Shown: positions 1-12,456, counted from the stretch's first letter. The stretch: DNA of 64,000 bases from Xanthostigma xanthostigma (GCA_963575645.1 OY754466.1:11076001-11140000); one strand, 5' to 3'. The notes: a model not told the origin generated them from the letters alone. Translations and numbers: made by a program.

Positions 1-512
1 GCAGGCTGTATCTCATGAACCGTAATAGATAATTGAAATTTTCACAGAGAGTGTATTTCTATTGCCGCTATAACAACAAATAATGAAAAACCAAGATGGC
101 GAGTTTCAAAATGGCCGCAGTGTACATTAGAAAAAATCTAAGCTGATATTAACCATGCGTGTTCAGTCCTGTTAACAATATACGAAAATGAAAGAAAAAA
201 AGCAAATTTTAAAATGGCCGCCGAAAATTGGAAAAAAATCGAAGCTGATATTAAGCAAGCGTGTTCAGTCCTTTTAACAATATACGAAAATGAAAGAAAA
301 AAAGATGGCGAATGTCAAAATGGGCGCCTTACAAATATTAACACGAGAATGAAAAATAAAACCAAGACGGCAAATTTCAAAATGGCCGCCATGTAAATTA
401 AAAAAGAATAATTTCGATTAAGCTGGTATTGGTCATGCGTGTAAAAAGTACATAGCGTTCTTGTACGATTGTACAACCCTTCGTGTGCGAGTCCGACTCG
501 CACTTGACCAGG
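1..512 (-). repeat. Interspersed repeat with CAAGTGCGAGTCGGACTCGC head, cut by window edge
   Basis: Minus-strand copy: the head motif is at 486-510 and the distal part runs off the left edge. The distal sequence (leader to an acagagagtgtatttctattg block) matches the reverse complement of 43400-43490, inside the full copy at 42062-43576. Bases about 90-440 consist of two to three imperfect copies of a roughly 105-bp unit (AAAATGGCCGC ... TGCGTGTTCAGTCC ... ATGAAAGAAAAAAA). The frames at 214-396 and 315-521 are repeat sequence. Confidence 0.75.
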
Positions 513-1899
513 TTTTTTCAATTATTAAAAGTAACAGGTTCTCAATATTTCACTCAGGAATCACTAAAATAGGTTTCTCTTTATTACCTACTTAAGAAAT
601 TTTTATATTGTCTTACTTAGATTATCTGACATCACATGGGGGGCATACGAAAATTTGTGGGGCGTAAATTATAGACGATCCTTTTATACAAAAATGTCCT
701 TGCATTTATTTTTATTTTAGGTCACTTGGAACATTAATTTCAACAGGGTTTAAGCGTAAACAATTTAGTAGGTCATTAGAATTGCATTTAAAAAATGATT
801 AATGTGGTGGAAGCGCAGTTATTAATCACGGCACCTCCACCATATAATTTTAAATAGTTTTTACGACGTTCGTAGTACTATTTTAACTTGTTTCCCTTAA
901 AAAGCCATCAGAATTTGTAAAAAGTGACGTCAACTAAATGTGTGCCAAAAATAATTTTGCATTTCGTATAAAAAATATTAACATTCGATACTATCCTACC
1001 TACCACCGAGCCAGGTCCGTAGGGGGCCCGCGCAGGCTGGGACCCGGCTGACAAACGTCACCTCGACTATATGGCCAGTCCGACGCTGTGGACAACACTA
1101 TTTTCACGGTGCGTCGGTGCGGGCTTATGGCAACCGACCTTAAGTTAAATTGCAGACTTTAATAAATAAAATTATCGACCAATTTTTCAGACAATATATT
1201 AACAAAAAATATAATTAATACATTAACGTTTCGATCCGGATTTGGATCTTCTTCAGAACGGATCTAAAAAATAATTAATGTTTAATTTCTAATTCGCTTT
1301 ATATAAAATTCTTTCAAAATAATTAATTACTATCAAAATATCAAAAAAATAATAACAAACAATTTTTTATTAAGTAGTCATTACGCTAACTAGAAACATG
1401 ATTATGCAGCAGCATTTCTGTAGTCTTTCACGTACTGAGCTGACGTAAACACGTAGAAGGTCCTCTGTCTGCAGTAAGAAAGCATATAATATATATATTT
1501 ACGTGTACCTATGTATTTTGTTCCCTGGAATAGTAAAATGCACAAACAGCTTTGTGCAAAGTACGAACGATTTGCCATTTCGTAATAAACTCACCACAAC
1601 AAACCCATATAAAATGCAATATTTTAAAACTTACAAACATATAATGGACATTAAGAAACTCAACAGAAAGTCCATAACGGATTCGAGAGTATGTTTACGT
1701 ATAATAAAAGAAAATATTCATATTTCAGTTTGTGTATATAAACTTCAGAAATTTTTACAAGCCAGACATTCTAAAGAAAAAAAAATGCTCCAGTGCGAAT
1801 CGAATTCGCGTAGAGAGGGCTCCGTACGATTCCGTTTTCCGCTTTAAGCCTTAGGATTTTCGTTTAGGTTTTCTTGTAAACTGTAACCGGGACCCTATA
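513..1899. other. Gene-free AT-rich stretch
   Basis: No coding region is supported. A GC-rich island at about 1006-1140 (GAGCCAGGTCCG ... GTGCGTCGGTGCGGGC) stands out and may be an old transposon piece. At about 1790-1832 a diverged form of the CGAGTCGGACTCGC repeat head (GTGCGAATCGAATTCGC ... CTCCGTAC) is visible. Confidence 0.4.
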
Positions 1900-2029
1900 T
1901 TCCGTATATTTTTTCAAAATTGTATGGTCAGTTTGCTCAATTTAATTAAAATATTAGCAGCACATTTAAATAAGGGTGTAATTCCAATTTTGAAACAATT
2001 TTGAGAATTTTTTCGGCATTTTTTTGGCC

Positions 2030-2151
2030 CGAAAACTTTTTTCAGCCCACAAATACCACCCCTAAAACGATCCGATTTAGGAATTCGGGGCCCCTTTTGA
2101 TCGGTGGCCCCAGGGCACCGCCCCGCTTGTCCCATTGTCGGTACGGCCCTG
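2030..2151 (-). repeat. hAT-type transposon end remnant
   Basis: Read on the minus strand this begins CAGGGCCGTACCGACAATGG and continues into a gggccc-rich stretch, typical of terminal ends of insect hAT elements. The other end and target duplication are not recognisable. Confidence 0.5.
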
Positions 2152-2531
2152 GTTATAATTAGAATAACGAAAGGTAAAAACACGTGTTAGTAATTATCAT
2201 AAAGCACACATTATTCCATTTGTATAATTTCCATCTTATTACCGTTGGAGTAACAAGAGTAAGCACTTAATGAACACACGTCATGTGCGCGCCTAGCAAA
2301 TAACAATGCTCAACCGAAAGGGCGTAATGGACCTTTATGTCATTGTACTATAATTTGGGTAACTCAGCATGCAAGTGTGCTATATACGTGCAAATCGAGG
2401 CTTAATACGAAGCAATTTACGGTCCAAAAACACCTACGGCCAGGTACATAATGTCGTACCCACTCAATGAGTCAATATAAAAACGTACCTACTTGATGCA
2501 ATCGACGAATCTGATCAGTTGTCTTCTTTTA

Positions 2532-3000
2532 CCATTCCAACCCACAAGTGGGGAATGGTACTAGCTTAGGTCAAAAATTACTTTTCGTTTTGATGTCCCC
2601 CGTGTACAAAAAACATATTTTTGGAAAAACTCTGTGCGTCTGTTTGTCTGTGAGCACGATACAGGTCAAACGGATAAACAGATTGAAACAAAATTTTGGG
2701 AGGATTTTTGATACGCAAATATGAAGAGCCGTATTGTTTTTGGGGAAAATCGGCGTATGCGCAAATATATATATATGCTATAACGGTGTTTTTTATATAA
2801 AATGGTATACTTTTCATAACGGTTTATTGTTCTATTTATTTTTTCAAGAAATTCTTTTTCTAAACTATATAGTTTCGGAAATATTTTGAAAATAAAAAAA
2901 AATCAGCAGTTATTTTGTTTTGAAGATCTGTCAGAAATAAACTATTTAAGCATGCTTTGATTAATTTTTACTATAGCAACGAATAGCAAATGTCATATTA
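2532..3000 (+). repeat. Interspersed repeat family A, copy 1
   Basis: Starts with a small palindrome (CCATTCCAACCCAC ... GGGAATGG). It shares most of its length with 44362-44905, including CGATACAGGTCAAAC, GAAGAGCC, the GCGCA block, and CTGTCAGAAATAAACTA. Confidence 0.7.
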
Positions 3001-3340
3001 AATACTGTTCTCCTCAAAAAGTGATTTTACTTTAACATCCTGAAGGTCCATTCTAAATATTGGTAAAAAAATTTGAAATAAGTTGAATGGTTTCGGAGAT
3101 TAGCTCTTACATTCAAACCTACAAACTTTACCTCTTTATGATATTAGCACAGATTACTAAACTTAAAACTAGAAATATATAAAAAAAACTTCTGATTCTT
3201 TTTAAATAAAATTTGTGTGGGGTCACCTCGAAAGTATGCTCTATCAAATAAAATAAATATCATTAAAATCGGCTCACAAAAAAAACAGATCGAACTGAGA
3301 ACCTTTTTTTTGGAGTCGGTAAAAAAAAAGATAAAATGAC
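3001..3340 (+). repeat. Retroposon-like fragment
   Basis: The stretch from AAAAGTGATTTTACTTTAAC through CCTACAAACTTTACCTCTTTATGATAT matches 41393-41525 and, inverted, 43610-43740. A fragment of the GGAGTCGGT repeat follows at about 3313. Confidence 0.55.
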
Positions 3341-3370
3341 ATGACGTTATATTAACACTTAAAAAATATA

Positions 3371-3801
3371 CAGTGATACCGGTATTTCCTCGTGTTCCTC
3401 TCGGAATTAACTAATTTAGAATGATTTAACTTCTATCACTTGGGGGTTAGAAATGCGTCATTTTTGAGAAAATCTACTTCGGTTTTCTTATTTTTATTTT
3501 ATTTTTTTATTTGTTGTAAGTTTTAACACACAACATAAAATCTAACAGTAAATTTCGTGTTTTTTAGGTTTAGGAAGGTTGGCCAATTAGTAAGCTATCA
3601 AATCATGAAAAAATTCAGGCAAAAAATTGAATTTTTTTTTAATTCTTAACTCTCAAAGTTCTGATTTTTGTAAAAAAAAACCGAAGTAGATTTTCTCGAA
3701 AACGACGCATGTCCGACCCCCAAGTGATAGAAGTTAAATCATTCCAAATTAGTAATAGTTTCTTCTCCCGAGTGGAATACGAGCAATTACCGGTAACCCT
3801 G
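3371..3801. mobile_element. TA-flanked MITE with long inverted repeats, copy 1
   Basis: Inverted ends (CAGTGATACCGGTATTTCC and the complement of GGAAT...CGGTAACCCTG) continue as long imperfect arms that share AACTTCTATCACTTGGGGG and GAAAATCTACTTCGGTTTTC. TA dinucleotides flank it at 3369-3370 and 3802-3803. A second family member is at 6658-7010. No coding capacity; a Tc1/mariner-type non-autonomous element is the likely class. Confidence 0.75.
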
Positions 3802-3803
3802 TA

Positions 3804-4303
3804 TAGGTGATTGACAATACCATATTTTATTTGAAAAATGTTCTTTGTTCCACTCTGTACATTGCACAAACATTTGCGTTTTGCTCTAGCATGGTATACA
3901 CGAAACATAGTTACAATATAAGAAGATAGAATTGTAATCCATTGTAACAACGTCTCTAAGATCCCAATTTTCACACTGTCCTTTCACTTTTGCCACATTT
4001 ATAGATTAAGAACAAACTTCAAAAATCGTAGGTCATTAATTGCCCAGTGTGATAATAATATGACACCACTTAAATCGTTCTGCGAGCTCTAAGATTTGAA
4101 AAACAAGGGTTAAAAATAAAAAATTATGAAATTATTCTAGCTGAGATTATTCAGCATAGTTAATTGTATTTGTACATGAAAAATAGTAACCGATCAAAAA
4201 TATATTTTTTAATGCACTTTCAAGGAGTTGAGAACAAATAAATTCATTCCTTTTCAAATTTTAATATAATGACTTTACAATAAAATGACATTGAACATTT
4301 TAC
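3804..4303. other. Gene-free AT-rich stretch
   Basis: No coding region or repeat recognised here. Confidence 0.4.
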
Positions 4304-4384
4304 CACACGGGCAGAAAGTCTGAGATTCTTGAACTGCGGCCTTATGACGCGCAGTGCAAGAATCTCAGACTTTCTGCCCGTGTG
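4304..4384. repeat. Perfect 27-bp stem hairpin
   Basis: Arms 4304-4330 and 4358-4384 are exact reverse complements. A further 6-bp pairing (ACTGCG/CGCAGT) after a two-base bulge leaves an 11-base loop. The size is like a miRNA precursor, but it could be a small foldback element. Confidence 0.7.
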
Positions 4385-5185
4385 ATGTATACTATTTTTC
4401 TTCATACCTCGGTCGAAAGTACGGTTATTAAATAGGTACATTAATTAACTAATTACTTAAAAAACAGATAAATTCCAAGCAAGTTTTGAGGTTACACGTA
4501 AAAATACGAACAGCAGCTGTTTGCAACTATTGGCTCTAGCGGAACTCTCATGGAGCGGTGTACATGATAACTATTTTTCTTTATTGCAGCCGGTCATCAG
4601 TGCGTGCAATCTCACCATTAATAGGTACATAACTGTTACACTTTCTGCTTTAAAATTAATACCGCAAGTACGTACTTTCGAACGAGGTATAAAGAAAAAA
4701 TATTTCCGAACAAACAAAATTAATGTTTCTCAATTGTTTAAACAATATCGATTCAAACACTACTACACCAGGTTCCGGCAATATACATTTTTTTATAAGT
4801 ACACGAATCTGCCAAAATATTAAATGCAAATAATTACCTGCACTAAAGTCTAAAAGTAAAACATAATTCACCGCTATTTATTTTTTATTTGTCTAAAAAG
4901 TGAACAGGTAACCTCCTCAAGAAACTTAAGTTTATTATTAGACAAAGTAAAATCTTAAGGAGGTTGATGCGTTACAGAAATCATTAAAAGTAAGTCGAAT
5001 TCGAAATGGGAACTTTTCCATAATAAATTTTTACAAAAGGGTATAAGTCAATGATACCAATAAATTATTGTCATAAAGGCGTAAATAAATATTTTTTTTT
5101 AATATTATTAATTATTTCAGTATTTTATGGACTAACTTTTGTTTTTTTTGTACAAAGTTAGGTTAGAAAAAATAAAATGTAAATA
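4385..5185. other. Gene-free stretch with weak inverted repeat
   Basis: No gene supported. Sequence at 4402-4422 (ATACCTCGGTCGAAAGTAC) recurs inverted near 4672-4692 with one or two mismatches, suggesting an eroded foldback that may include the hairpin just upstream. Confidence 0.35.
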
Positions 5186-5805
5186 CAGTAAACCCTCGTT
5201 AACACGAACACGGTTAACACGAATTTCGGTTTAACGCGAACAAAAATTTGCTCTCGACAATGGTCACATAAGCTTTAATGTAATTATGTTCGGTTAACAC
5301 GAACCCTCGTTAATACGAACTTCGAACAACTTTTTCGTCCCTTCACGGTTAATTATCGGATAATACGAACTACAAAAATTCTCAAATCATATATTTTGAT
5401 CATTTTGGTCAATGAATATACAATACAACTAAAAGAAAAGATTCGCTTAAGGGATTACAAAAGTAATTAACTCACATTCTAAAAATAGACAAAGGACTGA
5501 GAGATTAAAAATTCACTCGAAATTCTATAAATAGAAACATACCTCAAAATTTTTCCCTTCTTATTTATTGAAAAGGTTTAAACTAATTAACAAAGGCAAA
5601 GGCTTCTTAACAATTTGGCTTTGTTAAGAAGTGAACATATAAACTGACGTCTGACGTACAATCTTCAGTTCTTCAAGATGTCTAAATCATGATTTGACAC
5701 TTAAAAAATGACTGTATTTTATGCCATACTCGGTTTACACGAACTCCCACATAACACGAACTTTTTGCCTGATTTTTACGAGTTCGTGTTAACGAGGTTT
5801 TACTG
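5186..5805. mobile_element. pogo/Tigger-like non-autonomous element
   Basis: Ends CAGTAAACCCTCGTTAACAC and its near complement (GTGTTAACGAGGTTTTACTG) are flanked by TA at 5184-5185 and 5806-5807. Several extra copies of a GTTAACACGAAC-like motif lie in both subterminal regions, resembling transposase sites. Length 620 bp; no transposase frame. Confidence 0.8.
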
Positions 5806-5807
5806 TA

Positions 5808-6655
5808 TCTGTATTTTACATATTTTTTGCAGTAAATAATTAAAAAAAGAAATTAGAAGTAATAAAAATTAAAATTAAAGCATTAAAAAGTGGAAAATTC
5901 AGTTAAAATTGTTAAAATTGTCAAAAATAAAAGTCCATAATCGAAAAGTGCTAAGGTTTAATAATTTTTTCTTGTTGATTAAAAGTCTCCTAATTAAATT
6001 GGAATAAATATTAAAATATGCGTAAGACATCGATGCTTTACATAGTTATAGTTTTCGGAACTGCTGACATTATTTGGTTATTTGCAAAAAATTAAACTGT
6101 AGGTACCGTTTGCATGCTAGCTTAACATATTTTCCATAAGACTACCTACATGTTAAAGTTTTACTTAATTTTTGACTTTATAAATCTAATGATTTTGGAA
6201 TTTTTACAGAAAATTTTGTCAAAAAAAAATCTATTAAAAAAACTTTATTTCAGATTTTTTTCATTATCTTCGTAAAAGGGCTCAACCTCCTTAAAAAATA
6301 ATTTATAAATATAGAAAAATATATTAAATACGAAAAAATCAACATAAGCTGTTTTTCCTTTTGACCATAGATTTACATCCAAATGGAAAACAATTTCTGA
6401 TAAACTATCTCATTTCCTACAATGGAAATAATTATTTTGCAAATCTATTCAAATTACATGCTTTGATATTTATTATAGAGCAATCAAACCTATACCTACG
6501 CTTTCCAACAAATATACAGCTAAATGTGAAAATTGGTGGAAAATGTATATCTTCGACCATACTCTCATGGACTGCTCACGCCTCAAGCGCAACTATCTAT
6601 TTAACCGACTTCAAAAAAGAGGAGATACTATATGTTCGACGCATATATTTTTTTA
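5808..6655. other. Gene-free AT-rich stretch
   Basis: No host gene supported. The 125-codon frame at 6361 runs into repeat sequence (ACCGACTTCAAAAAAGAGGA at 6604) and is rejected. Confidence 0.4.
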
Positions 6656-6657
6656 TA

Positions 6658-7010
6658 CAGGTGACCGGTAATTGCTCGTATTCCTCTCAGGAGAAAATCT
6701 ACTTCGGTTTTCTTAGGATTTTTTTTTATTTATTGTAAGCTTTAACACTCAACAAAATCTAACAGTAAATTTCGTGGTTTTTAGCTTTAGGAAGGTTGAT
6801 CAATTAGTAAGCTATCAGATCATGGAAATTTTCAGGCCAAAACTAAAAATATATTTATTTATTTTTTATTTACAACTCCCAAAATTTCAATTTTTATAAA
6901 AAGAAAACCGAAAATGGCGCATTTCCAACCCCCAAGTGATTAAATTATCAAAATTAGTCATATATAGTTTCTTCTCTCGAGAGAAATACGAGCAATTACC
7001 GGTCACTCTG
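6658..7010. mobile_element. TA-flanked MITE with long inverted repeats, copy 2
   Basis: Ends CAGGTGACCGGTAATTGCTC and the complement of GAGCAATTACCGGTCACTCTG, with TA at 6656-6657 and 7011-7012. Shares terminal and internal blocks with 3371-3801 but is shorter. Confidence 0.8.
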
Positions 7011-7012
7011 TA

Positions 7013-8036
7013 TATACCTATGTTCAGCCATAATTTTTCTAGGGGTTAACTGATTTCAAAAAATTTCGACGCCATTTTGTTCAAAATATTTCCGGATTAG
7101 TAAGAATTTTTATAAGAATTTTATAAAAGTCGGTTCAATCGTTTTTAACTGATTTCAAAAAAGGAGATTTTTATTATGCTCGCTCACAACATCTCCAGAA
7201 TTTGTGATCTTTTTCTTTTTAGTAGGTAGGGCATATCTACATATTGCTCTCATTTAAATTTTACTTAAAATGATTCTGATTACAAAAATTCTTTAACTAA
7301 TAAAAAACTACACTAATCCTCTGAAATATCTAGCCTATATTTTATTTTGATAAAAAATAAAAATTCCAAGTAAACTGCAATATTTAAGTACATGGTGTAA
7401 GTACAGTAATTTTATGGTGGAAGTATGGGTATATAAATTGTCGAAGCCGAGCGGCGCGCACCTCCGCGAGGTAAAATTTAAATACCGCAGGCTCCACTAT
7501 TCTTGTCGCTGCTATGTCAATCGCGTGCGGAGCCGCAGGTATCAGCCTCTCCAAAGTTTTTTTTTTTTTTTTTGAGATTATAGGTATACATTACTTTTTA
7601 CGCTAGCTACCGAACTGCGGCGATTGACAGTTTAGTGATCACTAGTCTATTGGACCGGTTGGTATTGTTATGTTGGCTACGCCTGTTTCTAATAGGTGAG
7701 ATACGGTTTAAGCAGTCTTTGAGTGTATGGTCAAAGATGTATGCACTACAAGCTATTTCCGCCTCGTTTGAAAATACCAACGGGAACGATTGGTTTATAT
7801 TCTTGCTATAGAAAAAACGGGAAATTGCTGTAAACAAAACCCGATTTTTGTACATATCTACAGCCGTTTGTAAGTCGAATAATGGAGTTACGACGAAGGG
7901 AATTTGTTACCGCTTAGAGAGTTGTTAAACGAAATGGAAAATTTCTTTAAAAAAACGCAAATTGTACAAGATTATGAGCATAAAGTGTACAGCGTTCCCC
8001 AAATATTTTTTCCTGTAGTTATTAACACAAAAAAAT
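7013..8036. other. Gene-free stretch with a GC-rich patch
   Basis: No gene supported. About 7440-7550 is GC-rich (AGCGGCGCGCACCTCC, TCGCGTGCGGAGCCGCAGG) and is followed by an 18-base T tract, which may be a retroposed fragment. The minus frame at 7607-7855 has no recognisable domain. Confidence 0.4.
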
Positions 8037-8304
8037 TAACTTAAAAACTAAAACCCAACTACTGGAAAGTATGAAAAGAAAATATTCTCATCTGAGGATA
8101 GCCGTGGTCATATGCCATCTACCCTAACAAAACATTACATTTTGACAGTAGTAAGCGATAAGCTTTAGGACAAAGTGCATCATGCTATACGTCATATAGA
8201 GGGGCCTCATATTTATGAGATGGCATACGACCACGGCTATACTCAGATGAGAGTATTTTCTTGTTTCATACTTTTCAGTAGTCGGGTTTTGGTTTTTTAA
8301 CTTA
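8037..8304. mobile_element. Foldback element with ~85-bp arms
   Basis: Left arm 8037-8120 and right arm 8218-8304 are imperfect reverse complements sharing CATCTGAG, TAGCCGTGGTC and GGAAAGTATG-type blocks. No coding capacity. Confidence 0.75.
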
Positions 8305-9457
8305 TTTTTTATTTAAATTGTTTTTTTAATTAATTTTTGACGAAAGCGTTTACGGAAGTGAATCATCGGACAAGGCGAACGGTGCGTGATCGTTCGAGAC
8401 GAACGGTAGTTGAGAAGGAGATATAAGTTAGTGAAGATAGTAAGAGAGAGAGTTACGTTTCGTATATTAGAAGTTGAGAGGGAGATATGTTAGTGAGTGC
8501 GAAAAGACGAAGCTTAATCGAAATTCTTTTTTTTTTTTTTGGACAACTATTTGACGTTTAAAATTGTTTTTGTATCAAAAATACATTTCATCAAATGCTG
8601 CATTTTGTAACGGGGAATAATGTAGGTTAGTTAAAAAATCCTTTTAAATGTATTATAAATTATGCTAATAAATATATATACATATTTTGCCTATTTATTA
8701 ATCAAAAATTATATTTTAAACATTTCGTCTTTGTAGATATGTGCTACAGAGTGAGGTTATATTGTGTTCGATAAACTTTGAGACGAACCGACTGCATATT
8801 ATTGTTCGTTTATGAATTTAACATGAGCAAATTTGAGTTATGTACGCATTATTCTTAATAATAATTTTTTTTGTTATCGATTGTCTCACGCCTGAGACTA
8901 AAATTCAGAAATAAATGTAGCCTTTTCATACTGTTGACTACCTTCAAAACAGAAACGTGTCTGATCAGTAGAGGCCCCCAACTAAACGGGGATCCGATTT
9001 TTAATAATTTAGGTCTATGAATTCAAGCACTCTTGTAATATGAAAATCAACAGTATTTTTTTGGTAAACACGACTAAATAATTTACATTTTCATTTTAGA
9101 TAATGAAAATAATATTATGTTAACTGAAGAATGTAACAACGGCATACATGTTATCTTTTAAAATTTTAAGTAATTAAAAATCTCTGTGCTGTTAATAATT
9201 TATTAAAATAAATGAGGAAGTTTGCATTTTCTATATTGCGTACAATATGGCGTATAGAATAGGAACACCAGCTTCTGAATTAAGTATGTTAATTAATTAT
9301 TTACAACGTGTACCTATATTACGATGACTATATTGCATAATACTGGCTGTGTTCCCCGGAATACATTTTTGCGTGAAGTAACTTTAGTTTTTCTTGAATA
9401 AAAAGCAATAAAAAATCTGTAGCGTACAGTACTTGACATTATGTTGTATATTATACA
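8305..9457. other. Gene-free stretch
   Basis: No coding region supported. A GC-richer piece at about 8340-8500 has purine-rich runs (GAGAAGGAGATATAAG) loosely similar, inverted, to about 52810-52880. Confidence 0.35.
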
Positions 9458-9660
9458 CTAGCGGTCTCGCCCGGTTTCACCCGGGTGCAAAAGAATGAAT
9501 GGGGAAGGAAGGGACATGAGTACGCACATTCATCTTAGTTTACCGAGATGAATGTTGTGTCCAAACTTCATAATGATCGACGTTACCGTTCAAAAGTTTT
9601 TGTCGTTAAAAAGCAGTATTTATACTTTATACTGAACAAGTTTCATCAAGTAGAGTAATT
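9458..9660 (+). repeat. SINE/LINE-tail-like repeat family B, copy 1
   Basis: Begins CTAGCGGTCTCGCCCGGTTT and contains GGGACATGAGTACGCACATTC and GTTGTGTCCAAA. Related copies lie at 17079-17400 and 49833-50195. Confidence 0.65.
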
Positions 9661-9806
9661 TTTTTTTAATCCAAAATAGCGACCTGGATGACCTTGAAAA
9701 ATGGTCAATTGTGGTGTCGCTCGGTTGCATTTGGAAACTATTTGACCTAAAACGTTAATTTTGGTAATTTTTTTTAAATGTGTACTTGATTCGAGTATGT
9801 ATCTAT

Positions 9807-10423
9807 ATGTTACGGTCAAGTCCGGAATCCGGGCAATGTCGACATTGACCGGTCAATGTCGACAATGCCCGAGCCACATCGGGCAATGTCCGAAATCGGA
9901 CTCGGTTCAAAAAATACTTTTTTTATAAGGATGAAACGCTGACATTTGATTGTATCTTTATCATGATAAGTTATCATTAACCCTTTATGGAATTTTTTAC
10001 GCTGATATCAACTATTGAAGAATATATTTTTCAGCTTTCTATTACAATTATTGATGATTGAAACCACGTATAATTTATTTCCACACATTTTATTTATTTT
10101 AATGAATAACAAAATACAAAAAGGCATTACTAACATAAATAATTATATTTTTATATGATATGAGCAATAAACAATATATCTCAATGCATTAAATTTCAAA
10201 ACTCACATTTATTCCAGCAATAAATATAAAAATCAAAACTACCTATAATTTATTTTTACATATTTTATTTATTTTAATAATATAGAAAAGCAGTTCTTAT
10301 ATATATTTTTTTATATAATATGAGCATTAAACAATATATCTCAATGCATTAATCTCCGATTTCGCACATTGTGGCTCGGGTATTGTCGACATTGCCCGGA
10401 TTCCGGACATTGACCGCAACATG
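9807..10423. mobile_element. Non-autonomous DNA element with palindrome-rich ends
   Basis: Terminal inverted repeats of about 38 bp (ATGTTACGGTCAAGTCC ... / complement of GGACATTGACCGCAACAT), both containing GGGCAATGTCGACA. The left end has an additional 26-bp perfect palindrome with half-site GTCGACATTGACC. The AT-rich interior is a roughly 170-bp direct duplication (CAATATATCTCAATGCATTAA in both halves). Confidence 0.75.
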
Positions 10424-11980
10424 TGTATATTGTGACACAGGCATATAAATTATTTTATTCGCATTTTATATACAAAAATTAGAAACGCTCTTCATCTTTT
10501 TTAATATGACTAATGTGTGCATAATAGTTTTGTTACAATATATTAACATTTATATTATGGTTGTGCTTGAAATAGCGTATAGCAATAGTATAATAGCATG
10601 TAAAGAAGAGAGTTACGAAACCATGTTTTGGTATGATTCCAGCTTAATGCTCTACTAATAACACTCATAAAGTATCTCTACTCTCTAACTAAACTTTTTA
10701 CAACAATGCTTCTACATATATTAAATATAATAGCAGACTATTTCGAGTCAATCTTATTATTAAATGCAGAAATATATAAATAGAAAATCTTGATTCATGC
10801 TTCCTTCGCCCCCTTATTTATTCAACAGCCCCCCCCCCATTCGCTTCTAAGGATACTAACTCCCCTCTGAATCGCTTCAGCGCCCGAAGAGGGCGATATC
10901 ACTATGGGAAACACTGATTTAAACAAAGAAAACAGACTATTTCAAAATCAAAATATTATGTTAAGCAAAACTATGACGTAACAAAAACAACAAACTTTTC
11001 AATCAGTGTTCGAACTAAGTAGCTGTCGGTTGTAATTGGTTTAATTAGCAAGCGAGTTTCATTTGAAACTTTGTGATAAGCTTTCACAAGTTTCAACTAC
11101 AGCAATTTCGTTTATTATACAGGCTGAATTGGAAAATGTCAAAAATTCTTCACCGAATGATTATTAACGTCACAACGTGCAAACAAGTGATTCGTAAGAT
11201 ATTTATATGAGACGCCATGAGCGAATATGCTGCCATCTGTGATAATTATTAAATAGTTTCAACTATAAATGATCTTAAACAAAGATTAGAACCTCACACC
11301 ATTTACATAAAAATTAAGGTCGCTGTACAGAGGCTGTACTAAATTCCTTGCTAGTTTTGGCTGCTACGTTTCAAGCGTGCTATGACGCTGGCTTTCATGA
11401 TGTCTTTAGGAAGAACTTACTAATTTTATTTGAGGGGGTGAGGATAACACGGTAAATTTTACCCCGGGTACTCGGTGATTTGTAGTTTGGAACAAAAGAT
11501 GTCTTTTTTTACCCGAAGAACTCGAGCCAATAAAAAAATGGGGTTGCCATTTAAAATTTCGGAGTTACCCCCTGCCCCCCAGGAATTTTTGTGACCGAAA
11601 AATACATTACAACGAGTTGAGCAACATTTTTCAAAAAAGCGTAATCTCTCTGAGATATTCAGCCGTTCCGGGACTTTTGAAACACCCGGCATATTAATAT
11701 TAGGTAGGTACATAATATATATGTCTATACGTATTTTACCCTTGTTAATTTATAAGCAGATAAGCTGGTATGTGTTCAATTTTGTTATTTGATATTTTGT
11801 AAATTAGCTAGTCAAATGCCTAAACAAGGGAAAATTTAATTGTAAGCAAATCGTGATATCAGTGCCTCTATCCCCTCAACTTTTATAATGCTAGGGCTAC
11901 ATGAAACACTGTCAGAAAATCTGTTTTAACAATAATCTTAGATTATGATCATAAATTACATTTTATATTTAGGACTGGAC
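10424..11980. other. Gene-free stretch
   Basis: I see no supported gene. The minus-strand frame at 11459-11713 has no recognisable domain and lies in a GC-richer block of unknown origin. Confidence 0.35.
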
Positions 11981-11982
11981 CA

Positions 11983-12456
11983 CTATATAGGTGATTTGTA
12001 AGTTGATTCTTCTTTTTTAACAGCGTGTAGAAATCAAATAGACGAACAAATATCTTAAGTAACTTTTTTATCAAAGCTCAAAAATAAGAGAGAAAAAGCT
12101 TTCGAAATTATTTTTTTTAGTTTTGTTTAATTCAAAAGCCCGGTTAACACACGCGAAGGAATGATAGCAAGAATCGGAAATGCATCCCAAATAATTAGCG
12201 GAAGACCCTTATCGCTACTACAAGCATGTACAGAGGGTACGACGCACGCATTTTTGTGTCCAACAAAACGGGGACAACTTTGTACAATATAATGACATAA
12301 CATATTTCCATAGTGACATAACATGACGCCAGAAGCAACTTCAAAATTTAATAAAACTTTGAAAGCTTGTTCCTCTTTCATTTTTGAGTTTTGATAAAAA
12401 AGCTACTTGAAATATTTGTTCGTAAAAAAGAATCAACTTACAAATCATTCTGTATA
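11983..12456. mobile_element. MITE with ~100-bp inverted arms
   Basis: The left end GGTGATTTGTAAGTTGATTC and the right end (complement of GAATCAACTTACAAATCATT) continue as matching arms with GAACAAATAT, TTTTTTATCAAA and AGCTTTC. The overlapping frames at 12127-12562 are not genes. Confidence 0.7.

Noticed and set aside
1503..1847. 114-codon frame as a gene
   Set aside because: The end runs into a diverged repeat head; no recognisable domain, promoter or splice context.
6361..6738. 125-codon frame as a gene
   Set aside because: It crosses from AT-rich sequence into two different repeats, including a MITE terminus, and shows no domain or codon bias.
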